Below, piece after piece: positions 36,893 to 45,396 of a stretch of DNA of 64,000 nucleotides. This DNA is from Rhodopirellula islandica (GTDB taxonomy: Bacteria > Planctomycetota > Planctomycetia > Pirellulales > Pirellulaceae). Numbering within the stretch: the first letter of the stretch is position 1; the number at the start of each line of letters is the position of its first letter. The translations under genes were made by a program, and so were the position numbers. The notes under the pieces were generated by a model. It was not told where the DNA came from. It worked only from the letters and a program-made list of their open reading frames with translations, and ran no database searches. Where the stretch lies: NCBI RefSeq assembly GCF_001027925.1, contig NZ_LECT01000036.1, positions 16,549 to 80,548 of the forward strand. The letters are read 5' to 3'.

Positions 36893-37441
36893 CGATCGGT
36901 GGTCATGCTCAACTCCGTTTTGAGGTGGAACGGTACTGGATGAAGCAACGAATCCTCTGGCCCGATTGCACCTCAGGGACTCGTTGCTTTGTCTGCCAAT
37001 CGAAAGCCGAGCTGCGGCGGAATGCTAAGCAGGTACGCAGGAATGAACGGGGGCAATCTCGTGAGCCGTTTGGGCGTTGGCCCCGGTTGTGCGTGGGAAC
37101 CGTGGCTAACGCCAGGCGGCTCACATACCCGATGACACCTGCGTACCTGCTTAGTGTTGTGCAATCTCTCCTATCGCATCAACCAGGTTTTCTGAGAGGC
37201 CGCTCGGGGTTTGAGAGGTGAATTTCACGCCTATTGGCACTCCAGGGGCCCCTGGACGGTGTATTCTCCAGTCTCTGTTTGGTTTTTGCATTTGGCAGTG
37301 TGGAGGCAGAATAGATTGGTTCTTAGGGCACGCGTGGCGGTGTGGTCCTGGAGAACCCTCGGGTGATCGGCAGTGGACATCGGCACAGAACCGATGTGCC
37401 GGCACGTTGCAATCGGCGAGAGAAGCACAGAGCGAGTGGCG
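36893..37441. other. Intergenic region with a TIR element, no gene seen
   Basis: About 550 bases between the PhoX-family gene and the DUF1559 gene. It contains the 130-bp inverted-repeat element at 37025-37154. The last ~290 bases probably hold the DUF1559 promoter; the frame is open from 37373, but the region upstream of 37442 lacks pseudopilin similarity. Confidence 0.5.
37025..37154. repeat. 130-bp element with perfect 17-bp terminal inverted repeats
   Basis: The left end ctaagcaggtacgcagg and right end cctgcgtacctgcttag are exact reverse complements. The interior has a second partly palindromic pair (gtgagccgtttgggcgtt and ggcggctcacatacccgatg). There is no ORF. Related copies lie at 13708-13842 and 63449-63540, and a core-only version at 33111-33175. 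It resembles a non-autonomous MITE or REP-type element; no transposase is visible in the window. Confidence 0.85.
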
Positions 37442-38491
37442 ATGAGACGAAAGACACGGAACAGTGGCAGCACGGAAGGCGAGATCAATCTGATTTCGCC
37501 TTGGGGGCCCCGGACTGGTTTCACGTTGGTGGAACTGTTGGTGGTCATCGCGATCATCGGGATGTTGGTGGGGTTGTTGCTGCCCGCCGTCCAGGCCGCT
37601 CGCGAGGCGGCACGGCGAACTGATTGCAGCAACCGATCCCGGCAGCTCGCCCTTGCGATTCACAACTATCATTCCGCGTACCGCAAGTTGCCGCGAGCGT
37701 GGTGGTTGGAAACGCCGCCGAAGGCATTCAACGGTGGCAACTGGATGATGGCGATTTTGCCCCAGTTGGAGCAGCAAGGTTTGGACGACCGGATCGATCG
37801 CAGCATTTTGCCGGTCGATCAACTCAGTCCCAGCAACGTGGCTGCTCTGCAGACTCCGATGTCGATTTTTGTGTGCCCTTCGACGCCCGGCGGCATTGAA
37901 TCTCGACGTTACCTGTTCGATTCAAGTCCGGCCGGGCTGCCCTTCACGGCAACCAATTTGGCGGCCGCGGATTTCACTCCGACCACCGGTGTGCGTGGCA
38001 CGTACGCGAACTTTGCTTACGGCGCGAGCTTGAGTGGTGGCCGCGAAGGGGCGCTGCAGGTTGTGAGTCCGATTTTCGGTGGGGACCAGGACGGTCGATT
38101 TGCCGACATCTTGGATGGCTTGTCCCACACGACCTTGTTCGGAGAACGCACCGGCGGCAATGTGGTTTACAGTGCTGGTCGCGAAGATCCAGTTGCCACT
38201 GCCGCTTTGATCGGGGTGGAAGGTGGCGGTTGGGGGGATCTGCTGAACGGTGAGCACTGGTTGCAAGGTTCCTTGCGAAGTGGCCTGAGTTGGCCGCCGG
38301 TTGGCGGACCCTGTGCGATCAATTGCACGAATGCCCGCGGGTTTGGTTTTCATAGTTTTCATGTGGGAGGTTGCCACTTTGCATTCGCCGATGGCTCGAT
38401 TCGTTTCATCAACACCAGCATCGAACCGCGGGTGTTTTCCTCGCACGTCACGCGGCGTGGACGGGAAGCGATCGCGGACGATGGGATCTAG
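37442..38491 (+). CDS. DUF1559 domain-containing pseudopilin-like protein
   Basis: About 349 residues with a prepilin-type signature GFTLVELLVVIAIIGMLVG, then LLPAVQAAREAARRTDC, the DUF1559 hallmark, and the C-terminal block VGGCHFAFADGSIRFINTS. I chose the ATG at 37442 (MRRKTRN); frames upstream lack family similarity, although the reading frame is open to 37373. It is followed by a lipoprotein gene whose likely start lies 25 bases after its stop, a common planctomycete pair. The function of the family is not established; it is probably an exported envelope component. Confidence 0.92.
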   Translation: MRRKTRNSGSTEGEINLISPWGPRTGFTLVELLVVIAIIGMLVGLLLPAVQAAREAARRTDCSNRSRQLALAIHNYHSAYRKLPRAWWLETPPKAFNGGNWMMAILPQLEQQGLDDRIDRSILPVDQLSPSNVAALQTPMSIFVCPSTPGGIESRRYLFDSSPAGLPFTATNLAAADFTPTTGVRGTYANFAYGASLSGGREGALQVVSPIFGGDQDGRFADILDGLSHTTLFGERTGGNVVYSAGREDPVATAALIGVEGGGWGDLLNGEHWLQGSLRSGLSWPPVGGPCAINCTNARGFGFHSFHVGGCHFAFADGSIRFINTSIEPRVFSSHVTRRGREAIADDGI

Positions 38492-38516
38492 TCTGTTGGG
38501 AAAACGAAGGATGGCG

Positions 38517-38939
38517 ATGGAGAGAGCGGGTCACCGATGGGGTTTGTTTCTGCTGCTCGGGTTGCTGGGCGGATGTGGTGGCAACCAGCCCGATGACGGG
38601 ATGGTCCCGGTCAGCGGTGTGCTGGAAGTGGACGGCCAACCCGCCGTGGGAGTCGTGGTTGAATTGCATCCGCCATCGAAGGCACCGGCACTCGCCAGGG
38701 GCATCACATCAGAAGGTGGTCGCTTTGAAATCAGCACGCTGACACAGGGCGATGGTGTGAAGCCGGGGGCGTATGATGTGACGTTCGTTTGGAGTGAATT
38801 CAACATTGTCACCCGTTCGCAAGAAGGCGATCGGTTGAACGGGCTGTACGCGAAGCCGGACCAGTCACCGATTCACTGGACGGTTCCCGACAAGGATTCT
38901 TGGGACGCTGGCACCATTCAGTTGGCCAGTAAAAAATAG
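38517..38939 (+). CDS. Lipoprotein with transthyretin/carboxypeptidase-regulatory-like domain
   Basis: About 140 residues. A short basic start, a hydrophobic run GLFLLLGLLGG and a lipobox Cys (LGGC, about residue 18) define a lipoprotein signal. The body (VPVSGVLEVDGQPAVGVVVELHP, then GRFEISTL and KPGAYDVTFVW) is a beta-sandwich of the carboxypeptidase regulatory-like type, common in planctomycete lipoproteins paired with DUF1559 genes. The ATG at 38517 has AAGG six bases upstream; ATGs at 38511 and 38481 are alternatives, the latter overlapping the previous gene. It probably forms an operon with the DUF1559 gene. Role unknown. Confidence 0.8.
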   Translation: MERAGHRWGLFLLLGLLGGCGGNQPDDGMVPVSGVLEVDGQPAVGVVVELHPPSKAPALARGITSEGGRFEISTLTQGDGVKPGAYDVTFVWSEFNIVTRSQEGDRLNGLYAKPDQSPIHWTVPDKDSWDAGTIQLASKK

Positions 38940-38965
38940 CTTTTCCTTGAGCAGACACTCCGTGG

Positions 38966-38997
38966 CTTGGTCACTGGGACGCTTGGTCACTGGGACG
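38966..38997. repeat. Tandem duplication, 2 x 16 bp
   Basis: The unit cttggtcactgggacg occurs twice without a gap at 38966-38981 and 38982-38997. The second copy contains the stop codon and last codons of the minus-strand zinc-ribbon gene. The repeat therefore duplicates that gene's end outside the frame. Confidence 0.85.
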
Positions 38998-39949
38998 CTG
39001 CGATCACGATCAGGAATAGCAGCGCGACCACGACGGCGGCGCCAATCGTGAGTGCAATTTTGGCGGTGGAGTAGGGGGCGGTTCCCGTCAGGTGCTTGGC
39101 ATTTTGTCCGCTGATCACGACTCGGTAGAGCTGGTCGTGATAGCGATAAGCCAGCACGTAGGCGGGCAACGACAATCGTCGTGTGGTGAGCCCTTTGACA
39201 ACGGTCTCCACGTGAACATTGCGAAATCGCGAGCCGGGGATCTGCGTGTTCTCGACATGCTGTTGGGCCATCAGTCGCAAGGCGTCGCGAACTTGCCGGC
39301 GGGCTTGCGACCGTTGGACGTCAAATTGTTCTCGGGTGACGCCGTCCTCCAGGTTGGGGGTTGCTCGAGCGGTTCTCAGGTCCAGTCCTTGGCTGACCGC
39401 GACCGCTTCGGATTGTGAGAGACCGCGCGACGCGGACACGAGGATGTTTTGAAACACCACGTCTGTTTGTCCCGAATGGGGTGCCCAGCTTGATCGTCGC
39501 GAATTGGCGTTGGAGTCAGCGGCCCAGCTGATTTTGCACTCCGTGTCGAAGACCCAGGCGACCCAGTACAGCGGATGCAAGTCATCGATGTGCGAAGCAG
39601 AAATCAAGTCGCTTGGTCGGAACCAACCCAGTGAGCCAAGCCATTGTCGGAGTGCCCGCTGGGCGTCATCGGGAGTCAGAATGAATGGCAGGTAGGCTTC
39701 GGTTTGTTCCATCGGATCGACGATGGTTTCAATCTCGACGATCCCATCGCAGAACGAACATCGCAATGCTTGATGGTCCGGATCAAAGGCGACCGCCGCC
39801 CCGCATCCTTTGCATCGCAAAATTTTGGCGACCGTTTGCTGCCTCGCCGATTCATTGGGAGGTGACGATTGGCCACAGATTGAGCACCGCAGGTCACCAT
39901 GTTCGAGTGGTGTGTTGCAGCGAGAGCAGAGGGAAATGATTTCGGGCAT
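38987..39949 (-). CDS. Zinc-ribbon membrane protein, tandem paralogue B
   Basis: About 320 residues. The N-terminus bears two paired-cysteine knuckle sets (CSRCNTPLEHGDLRCSICG, then CKGCGAAVAFDPDHQALRC with CSFC), so probably two zinc ribbons. A conserved middle domain (LPFILTPDDAQRALRQWL, LHPLYWVAWVFDTE) follows. The end is VVISGQNAKHLTGTAPYS and a C-terminal transmembrane helix (~290-315). The upstream neighbour has the same plan, including a NGQTGRVAGNVP stretch. I recognise the architecture from uncharacterised bacterial proteins but not a function. I chose the ATG at 39949; the frame is open to 40009, but the Cys/Ser-rich leader is implausible. It starts seven bases after the paralogue's stop. 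Confidence 0.82.
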   Translation of the reverse strand: MPEIISLCSRCNTPLEHGDLRCSICGQSSPPNESARQQTVAKILRCKGCGAAVAFDPDHQALRCSFCDGIVEIETIVDPMEQTEAYLPFILTPDDAQRALRQWLGSLGWFRPSDLISASHIDDLHPLYWVAWVFDTECKISWAADSNANSRRSSWAPHSGQTDVVFQNILVSASRGLSQSEAVAVSQGLDLRTARATPNLEDGVTREQFDVQRSQARRQVRDALRLMAQQHVENTQIPGSRFRNVHVETVVKGLTTRRLSLPAYVLAYRYHDQLYRVVISGQNAKHLTGTAPYSTAKIALTIGAAVVVALLFLIVIAASQ

Positions 39950-39956
39950 CGTCAAC

Positions 39957-40922
39957 TCACTGCATGGCGAAAAGAAGCACGATGAACGCGATGAACAACA
40001 GCACCGCACCGATCACCAACGCAACTTTGGTGGTCGAGGTGGGGACATTGCCAGCCACACGACCGGTTTGTCCGTTGACCAAGATTTGGACCGGAGGTTG
40101 CTCCTCGTCGTAGCGAACTGCAAAGCACCAGATCGGCAGCAACGTCAAGTCGATCACTTCACGGGAGAGCTGAGTGCGATGTTCCAGGTTGCGATGGGAG
40201 TCACCTGGTAGGAAGTGTTTGAGTTGTGCACCGACTTTGGCAATCGTTTCGCCGTGCGCCAATTGAAAGCAGGTGGCTTGGTCTTTGGAGGGAAGTTCCG
40301 CCAGCCACCCTGTGATGATGGATGGCGAGTATCGTCGAAGGGCTCGCAAGTCGAACGGTTCGATGGCCTCGAGCGAATCATTGTTGGTGCCTTGGGAGGC
40401 GGTGACAATCACATCCAAGACGTAGCACGAGTGGTGCCCTGCGAGGCTTCGCCATTCCGTTTTGGTGACGGTTCGAGTCCTGGTGACTCGATTTCCTTTC
40501 GAGTCAGTGGTCGTGTAGGTTTCCGTTTCGGTGTAGTTCTCGCCGATGCTGGCCGAGTACTGGGTGTCCGCAACGGCGCCGTACAGGTAGGCGGGCAAAT
40601 AAACGCCCCGGGTGCAGTCCGGTGCGGCACGTTTGAAGTCGGACCGAGCGAACCAATGAGCTCGGTTCAGCCATTGTTTGACCAATTCGGTCGCTCGTTC
40701 TTGATCGACAACGAAGCCGATGGCGAAGGTCGGGATAGGGCGATTCGCCGACGGAGGCCGTTGGATCACGGATGGCGAGGCGCAATACGGACAAATCGTC
40801 GCCAGCATGCCGGACAGACCCGTCAACGCCGCACCACACGACTGGCAGGCAATCTCTAGCTGTTCGGGCTCGGTCGTCACTTCCGCAGCGGGCATTCTGG
40901 GTGGGCTCGGTTTTCTTTCCAA
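39957..40922 (-). CDS. Zinc-ribbon membrane protein, tandem paralogue A
   Basis: About 321 residues with a single zinc ribbon (CQSCGAALTGLSGMLATIC-PYC) at ~26-47. The domain IPTFAIGFVVDQERATELVKQWL, GVYLPAYLYGAVADTQYSAS, and the stretch ILVNGQTGRVAGNVPTS follow. A C-terminal transmembrane helix ends VLLFAMQ. The shape matches its downstream partner but with one ribbon fewer and a Thr-rich insertion (YTETETYTTTDSKGNRV). It may start at the ATG at 40895 (MPAAEV). The pair is transcribed together, so a heteromeric membrane complex is possible. Function unknown; ribbon and TM helix suggest a regulator or assembly factor rather than an enzyme. Confidence 0.82.
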   Translation of the reverse strand: MERKPSPPRMPAAEVTTEPEQLEIACQSCGAALTGLSGMLATICPYCASPSVIQRPPSANRPIPTFAIGFVVDQERATELVKQWLNRAHWFARSDFKRAAPDCTRGVYLPAYLYGAVADTQYSASIGENYTETETYTTTDSKGNRVTRTRTVTKTEWRSLAGHHSCYVLDVIVTASQGTNNDSLEAIEPFDLRALRRYSPSIITGWLAELPSKDQATCFQLAHGETIAKVGAQLKHFLPGDSHRNLEHRTQLSREVIDLTLLPIWCFAVRYDEEQPPVQILVNGQTGRVAGNVPTSTTKVALVIGAVLLFIAFIVLLFAMQ

Positions 40923-41381
40923 GAGGCGTGGAATGGGCGATCAACTTCGGGCGGGCATTGGTTCAGGCCCCTTTTTCGGGGGCAGGGGGCGCCGGGTGGT
41001 TGGTTTCAACAGGAGGATTTCTTCAAGTGTGCCTCGTATTCTTTCGAAGTGGCGCACATTCGGTGGTGGATCGTCGACAATCGCAGTGAGAGAATACACT
41101 CAAAACCGGATGGGAATGAGGGCTTCGATCGCCTTTGCCTTCGGCTCGATCCAGCAGCGCGATTGACCAAACAGAGAGGATGGATTTCAATTTCAATCTG
41201 ACAAAGGTGTCAATCGGTGTGAGTTCCACTGGATGGGGAGCGGCGGGATTTCATAGCTTCTGGGGAACAGGCGGCACGCCCATTCGTTCTTGCGAACCGG
41301 TTCCGCATCAAGTGGTGACATTGTGCATCGTGGCCCGTCATCGTGACGCGAGCCCATTTCCAAACGTTCTTTCACTCGAGG
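40923..41381. other. Intergenic, no gene seen
   Basis: About 460 bases between divergent genes. No frame carries a domain. It must contain promoters for the zinc-ribbon pair and the histidine kinase, but I see no strong hexamers. Confidence 0.5.
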
Positions 41382-43736
41382 ATGGAAGCACGAGTGAACT
41401 CAACGGCGACGACCGAGAATCAACGCAGTCTCACTCGCAGCCTCGTCAATCCGTTGGCGGTGGCGGTGGTCATCATCGTGTTGATCATCAGTGGTGTCAT
41501 TGCGTTTCACAACATTCGCGAACTTCAGGAAACACGGCTCAAAGTCGGTTTGACGTTGAAGGTGCTGGCATCGTTGGCAGAGATCGAAGGCGCTGTGATG
41601 GACGCCGAACGCGGCCAGCGGGACTACTTGATCACCGGCGATTCCCGGCATTTGGACCCGTTCAGTGAAGCCGTCAAACGCACCCAGCAGGGGCTGCGCC
41701 AATTTGAAGAGCTGACCGAAGATCACGCGGTTCAGCGAGCCAAGTTTGATGAACTGCGGCCGTTGGTCGAAGAACGCATTCGGCATCTCAACGCGGTTTT
41801 GAAGGTCCGAGCAGAAGAAGGCCCGGAGGCCGCTCGGAATGCCGTCATCGAGAATTCGCGATGGAACTTGATGGGGGACATCGAGAAGCTGGCAATCTCG
41901 ATGCGAAAAATCGAAGAGGATCTGCTGGTCGTTCGCGAAGCGATGGCGACGCGAGCTTATCGCAGTGGGATCGTGACATCGGTGTCCTCCACGCTGATCG
42001 GTTTGATCTTGGTTGGCAGCGTGCTGTATTTGTTGGAACGCAACCGCCGCAAAGCGGAGCGGGATGCGCTGATGTTGAACGCGACTCGAGAGCGAGTGCA
42101 GTTGGCACTCGACGCTGCAGAAATGGGGGCCTGGAACATCGATCCCACGACCCACACGCTGCGAACAGATGAACGGTACCGCCGAATTCATGGGGTCGAG
42201 CACAAGGAGATGACGCTCGAAGATTCGTTAAAACGAATTCATCCAGATGACCGGGCGAGGGTTCGGCAAGCGGTGCGAGCTTCGATGTCACCCTTGGACC
42301 CTTCGCCGTATTCGGTGGAGTACCGCGTGGTGCACAAAGACGGGTCGATTCGGTGGGTGTCGGGGAAGGGAATCGCTCGAGGCACCAAACGCCGTGGCAA
42401 ACCTGTTCTGACCAGTTTCGATGGCACGGTGGCGGACGTGACGGAACGCAAACGCCAAGAGGAACGCCTGCAACGCAGCGAGCAAATTGCGCTGGCGGCC
42501 AATCAATCCAAGAGCGAATTTCTGGCGAACATGAGTCACGAGATTCGGACCCCGATGGCTGCGATTCTGGGGTACGCGGATGTGTTGCTGGGCCACTTGG
42601 AAGACCCTGACAATCGGAACTGTGTGATGATCATGAAACGCAACGGGGAGCACCTGTTGTCGTTGATCAATGACATTCTGGATTTGTCACGCATCGAGGC
42701 TGGCAAGCTCAGCGTGGATGCCGAGCAGGTTCCTCTGCCACGTTTGGTGGGTGACATCCAGTCTCTGATGCAGGTCCGTGCGGACGAGAAAAACGTTGAC
42801 TTCCAAGTCGAGTTCGAGGGCCGCGTGCCGCAGTCCATCGATACGGACCCGACTCGATTGCGGCAAGTGTTGATCAACTTGATTGGCAATGCCATCAAGT
42901 TCACAGATGAAGGCAGCGTGCGTTTGAAAGTTCGCTTCGTGAAAGGTGCGGATCCGCCGGTGATTGAATTTTCAATTGTCGACACGGGCATTGGCATCAG
43001 CAAGGAGCAGCAGAACCGGTTGTTCAAACCGTTTTCGCAGGGCGACGCCTCGGTGACGCGAAAGTATGGCGGCAGTGGATTGGGGCTGGCCATCAGCCAG
43101 CGATTGATCGAGATGATGGAGGGGGAAATGTCACTGGACAGCGAACTGGGCGAAGGTTCGACGTTCTATGTGCGATTGCCGGTTCATTCCCTGGAAGGCA
43201 TCGAGTTGGTCAAGCCGGATTTGGTCAAGCAGCCTCCTCGTCCAGAGGAGGTGTTCGCCGAAACACCGATCTTGAAGTGCCGGGTGTTGGTGGTCGACGA
43301 TCGACGGGACGTCCGTCACATCAGCCAACACTTTCTGGAAAAGGCGGGTGCGAAGGTCGCCACCGCGGAAGACGGTCAACTAGGTTTCGACGCTGCCATT
43401 CAGGCTCGTGATGCCGGCGATCCGTTCGATTTGATCGTGATGGACATGCAGATGCCCAAGGTGGATGGGCTGCAGGCGACGGCGCTGTTGCGGTCCGCTG
43501 GCATTGATTGGCCAATCATTGCTTTGACCGCGGATGCAATGAAAGGCGACCGCGATCGGTGCCTCAATGGTGGTTGCGACGACTACCTGTCCAAGCCCAT
43601 CGACCATGTCCAATTGGTCAACATGGTGGCCAGCTACACGCATGACATGGATGTCAACGAATTGGTGGAGCGTCGCCATCTGCGAGCGAATCAATTGCAA
43701 GAAAAGATCGAACGCGAAGGCAGGTTGCGACGTTGA
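41382..43736 (+). CDS. Hybrid sensor histidine kinase (CHASE3-PAS-HisKA-HATPase-REC)
   Basis: About 784 residues. Two membrane helices (~20-40 and ~188-210) flank an extracytoplasmic CHASE3-like helical domain containing GAVMDAERGQRDYLITGD. A PAS fold with PAC end (~235-355; YRVVHKDGSIRWVSGKG) follows. The HisKA phospho-acceptor is His386 in FLANMSHEIRTPM. The HATPase has N box NLIGNAIKFTDEG, G1 DTGIGIS and G2 GSGLGLAIS. The C-terminal receiver (~640-760) has acidic pocket VVDDRRD, phospho-acceptor Asp688 in MDMQMP, and K in LSKPID. Output is unknown because no response regulator is adjacent. The ATG at 41382 is the working start; a GTG at 41343 would add 13 residues. Confidence 0.93.
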   Translation: MEARVNSTATTENQRSLTRSLVNPLAVAVVIIVLIISGVIAFHNIRELQETRLKVGLTLKVLASLAEIEGAVMDAERGQRDYLITGDSRHLDPFSEAVKRTQQGLRQFEELTEDHAVQRAKFDELRPLVEERIRHLNAVLKVRAEEGPEAARNAVIENSRWNLMGDIEKLAISMRKIEEDLLVVREAMATRAYRSGIVTSVSSTLIGLILVGSVLYLLERNRRKAERDALMLNATRERVQLALDAAEMGAWNIDPTTHTLRTDERYRRIHGVEHKEMTLEDSLKRIHPDDRARVRQAVRASMSPLDPSPYSVEYRVVHKDGSIRWVSGKGIARGTKRRGKPVLTSFDGTVADVTERKRQEERLQRSEQIALAANQSKSEFLANMSHEIRTPMAAILGYADVLLGHLEDPDNRNCVMIMKRNGEHLLSLINDILDLSRIEAGKLSVDAEQVPLPRLVGDIQSLMQVRADEKNVDFQVEFEGRVPQSIDTDPTRLRQVLINLIGNAIKFTDEGSVRLKVRFVKGADPPVIEFSIVDTGIGISKEQQNRLFKPFSQGDASVTRKYGGSGLGLAISQRLIEMMEGEMSLDSELGEGSTFYVRLPVHSLEGIELVKPDLVKQPPRPEEVFAETPILKCRVLVVDDRRDVRHISQHFLEKAGAKVATAEDGQLGFDAAIQARDAGDPFDLIVMDMQMPKVDGLQATALLRSAGIDWPIIALTADAMKGDRDRCLNGGCDDYLSKPIDHVQLVNMVASYTHDMDVNELVERRHLRANQLQEKIEREGRLRR

Positions 43737-43775
43737 ACAAGTGAGCCGGAATGGCTCTCTCTGGCCGTTTTTAGC

Positions 43776-44525
43776 TTATAAAAACGAGTTGACCAGGACG
43801 GCCAAGGCAGCACCGGTGAGCGGACCCAGCACGGGAACCCAGGCGTACTGCCAATCGCTGCCTTGTTTTCCATTGATGGGTAGCAAGGCGTGGATCAATC
43901 GCGGGCCAAGGTCCCTGGCTGGATTGATCGCGTAACCGGTTGGTCCTCCCAGTGACAGTCCAATGCCAAACACGAGCAAGCCAACGGGCAACAACCCAAT
44001 CGATCCGAGGCCTAGCATGGGAGCGTTCTCAGCCGGTTCTGCCCCGGCACTGAAGCCCGGGTCCACCAACAAGAAAATGGGCAGGATCAGAGCGAACGTT
44101 CCAATCATTTCGCAGACAAACGCTTGGGGGAGATTGCGAATGTTCGGAGCCGTGCTGAAGCAGGCCAGCATCCCATCCGGATCGTCGGACGCCTGGCGAA
44201 AATGTTCGCGGTAGAACACATAAACCAGCAACGCGCCAGCCATCCCACCCAGCATTTGGGCGCCGATGTACCCGCCGCTGTCGACCAGACTGAACCCTTC
44301 GTCCGCCAAGTACATTGCGAGTGTGACCGCGGGATTCAGATGAGCCCCACTGAATTCATTGGCACAGAATGCTCCGATGAAAACAGCGATCCCCCAGCCT
44401 GCAGCGATCACGATCCAGCCCCCATCATTCCCTTTCGTTTGGGGGAGAACGACGTTCGCAACCACGCCATTTCCAAACAAGACGAGGAACATCGTCCCGA
44501 TAAACTCTGCCACATACGGATGCAT
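43776..44525 (-). CDS. MIP-family channel, glycerol facilitator-like
   Basis: A 249-residue six-helix channel with both half-helix signatures: SGAHLNPAVT (~residue 60) and YAINPARDLGPR (~residue 200). The Asp following the second NPAR (NPARD) is typical of glycerol facilitators (GlpF) rather than water-specific aquaporins. It should conduct glycerol or other small polyols and water across the inner membrane, relevant to osmotic balance in a marine bacterium. There is no glycerol kinase beside it. It is convergent with the histidine kinase. Confidence 0.93.
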   Translation of the reverse strand: MHPYVAEFIGTMFLVLFGNGVVANVVLPQTKGNDGGWIVIAAGWGIAVFIGAFCANEFSGAHLNPAVTLAMYLADEGFSLVDSGGYIGAQMLGGMAGALLVYVFYREHFRQASDDPDGMLACFSTAPNIRNLPQAFVCEMIGTFALILPIFLLVDPGFSAGAEPAENAPMLGLGSIGLLPVGLLVFGIGLSLGGPTGYAINPARDLGPRLIHALLPINGKQGSDWQYAWVPVLGPLTGAALAVLVNSFL

Positions 44526-44586
44526 GGATCCACCTTTCTACGATTTGATAATGTCGGGCGAGATGCTGGGATTCGGCGAATGAGTT

Positions 44587-45342
44587 TCAGCCGAGTGTTT
44601 GGCCGCCGTCGACAGGCAGCAATTGGCCGGTCGTCATGCTGGTTCCCGTTGCAAAGAACAGGACTGCGTCGGCGATGTCTTCTGGCTGAGAAGCTTTGGG
44701 CAACGGGTAGTCCGCGACCATTGCCTCCAGGTCCCAGTCGGGATTGCCTTGCCGAATCCAGCGGCTATCGATCGGACCGGGACAAACGGCGTTGACGCGA
44801 ATTTCGGGGGCGAGGGCTCGTGCCAGAGATTTGGTCAGCGTGTTCAGGCCACCCTTGCTGGCACAGTAAGCGATCGAGGACCCTGAACCGGTGATTCCTG
44901 CGACCGAGCTGACGTTGACGACGGAGCCACCCTCGCCTTCGCGAAGCAGATCTGCGGCGGCACGCGTGACAAAGAATGGCCCTTTCAAATTCACGCCGAG
45001 AATGCGGTCCCACATCGGTTCCGTGAGCGTTTCCAATTGGGCGTGTTCAATGAACTCGGTTGTGGCCGCGTTGTTGATCAAGCAATCCAGGCGACCGAAC
45101 GTTTCGCGAATTTGATCGATCATCTCGCGAACGTCTTGGTCGACCGAAACGTCGCAGCGAACCAACATGGATTTCACGCCCAGGGCTTCCACGTCGGCAG
45201 CGGTTTGCTTGGCTTCGGTTTCACTGCGAGAGTAATTGATCACGACGTCGTGCCCTTGTCGGGCCAGTCCGATCGCACAGGCTCGACCCACACCAGTGGC
45301 GGCGCCGGTGACCAGAGCGACGGGGCGTGATTGGGAAGGCAT
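44587..45342 (-). CDS. Short-chain dehydrogenase/reductase, FabG-like
   Basis: A 251-residue Rossmann enzyme. It has the cofactor glycine motif TGAATGVG, an NNAA segment, the catalytic Ser in NVSSVAGITG, the YxxxK pair in YCASKGG, and the end GQLLPVDGGQTLG. Ser-rich SRSETE after beta-2 suggests NADP(H) preference. Substrate is not determinable: 3-oxoacyl-ACP, pteridine or sugar alcohol are possible. It begins 54 bases downstream of the Mrp-type ATPase on the same strand and may share its transcript. Confidence 0.9.
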   Translation of the reverse strand: MPSQSRPVALVTGAATGVGRACAIGLARQGHDVVINYSRSETEAKQTAADVEALGVKSMLVRCDVSVDQDVREMIDQIRETFGRLDCLINNAATTEFIEHAQLETLTEPMWDRILGVNLKGPFFVTRAAADLLREGEGGSVVNVSSVAGITGSGSSIAYCASKGGLNTLTKSLARALAPEIRVNAVCPGPIDSRWIRQGNPDWDLEAMVADYPLPKASQPEDIADAVLFFATGTSMTTGQLLPVDGGQTLG

Positions 45343-45396
45343 CGAGGACTCGGTGGGAACGGAAGAAAGCGAACTGGATCAAGCGACTTGCTGAAC

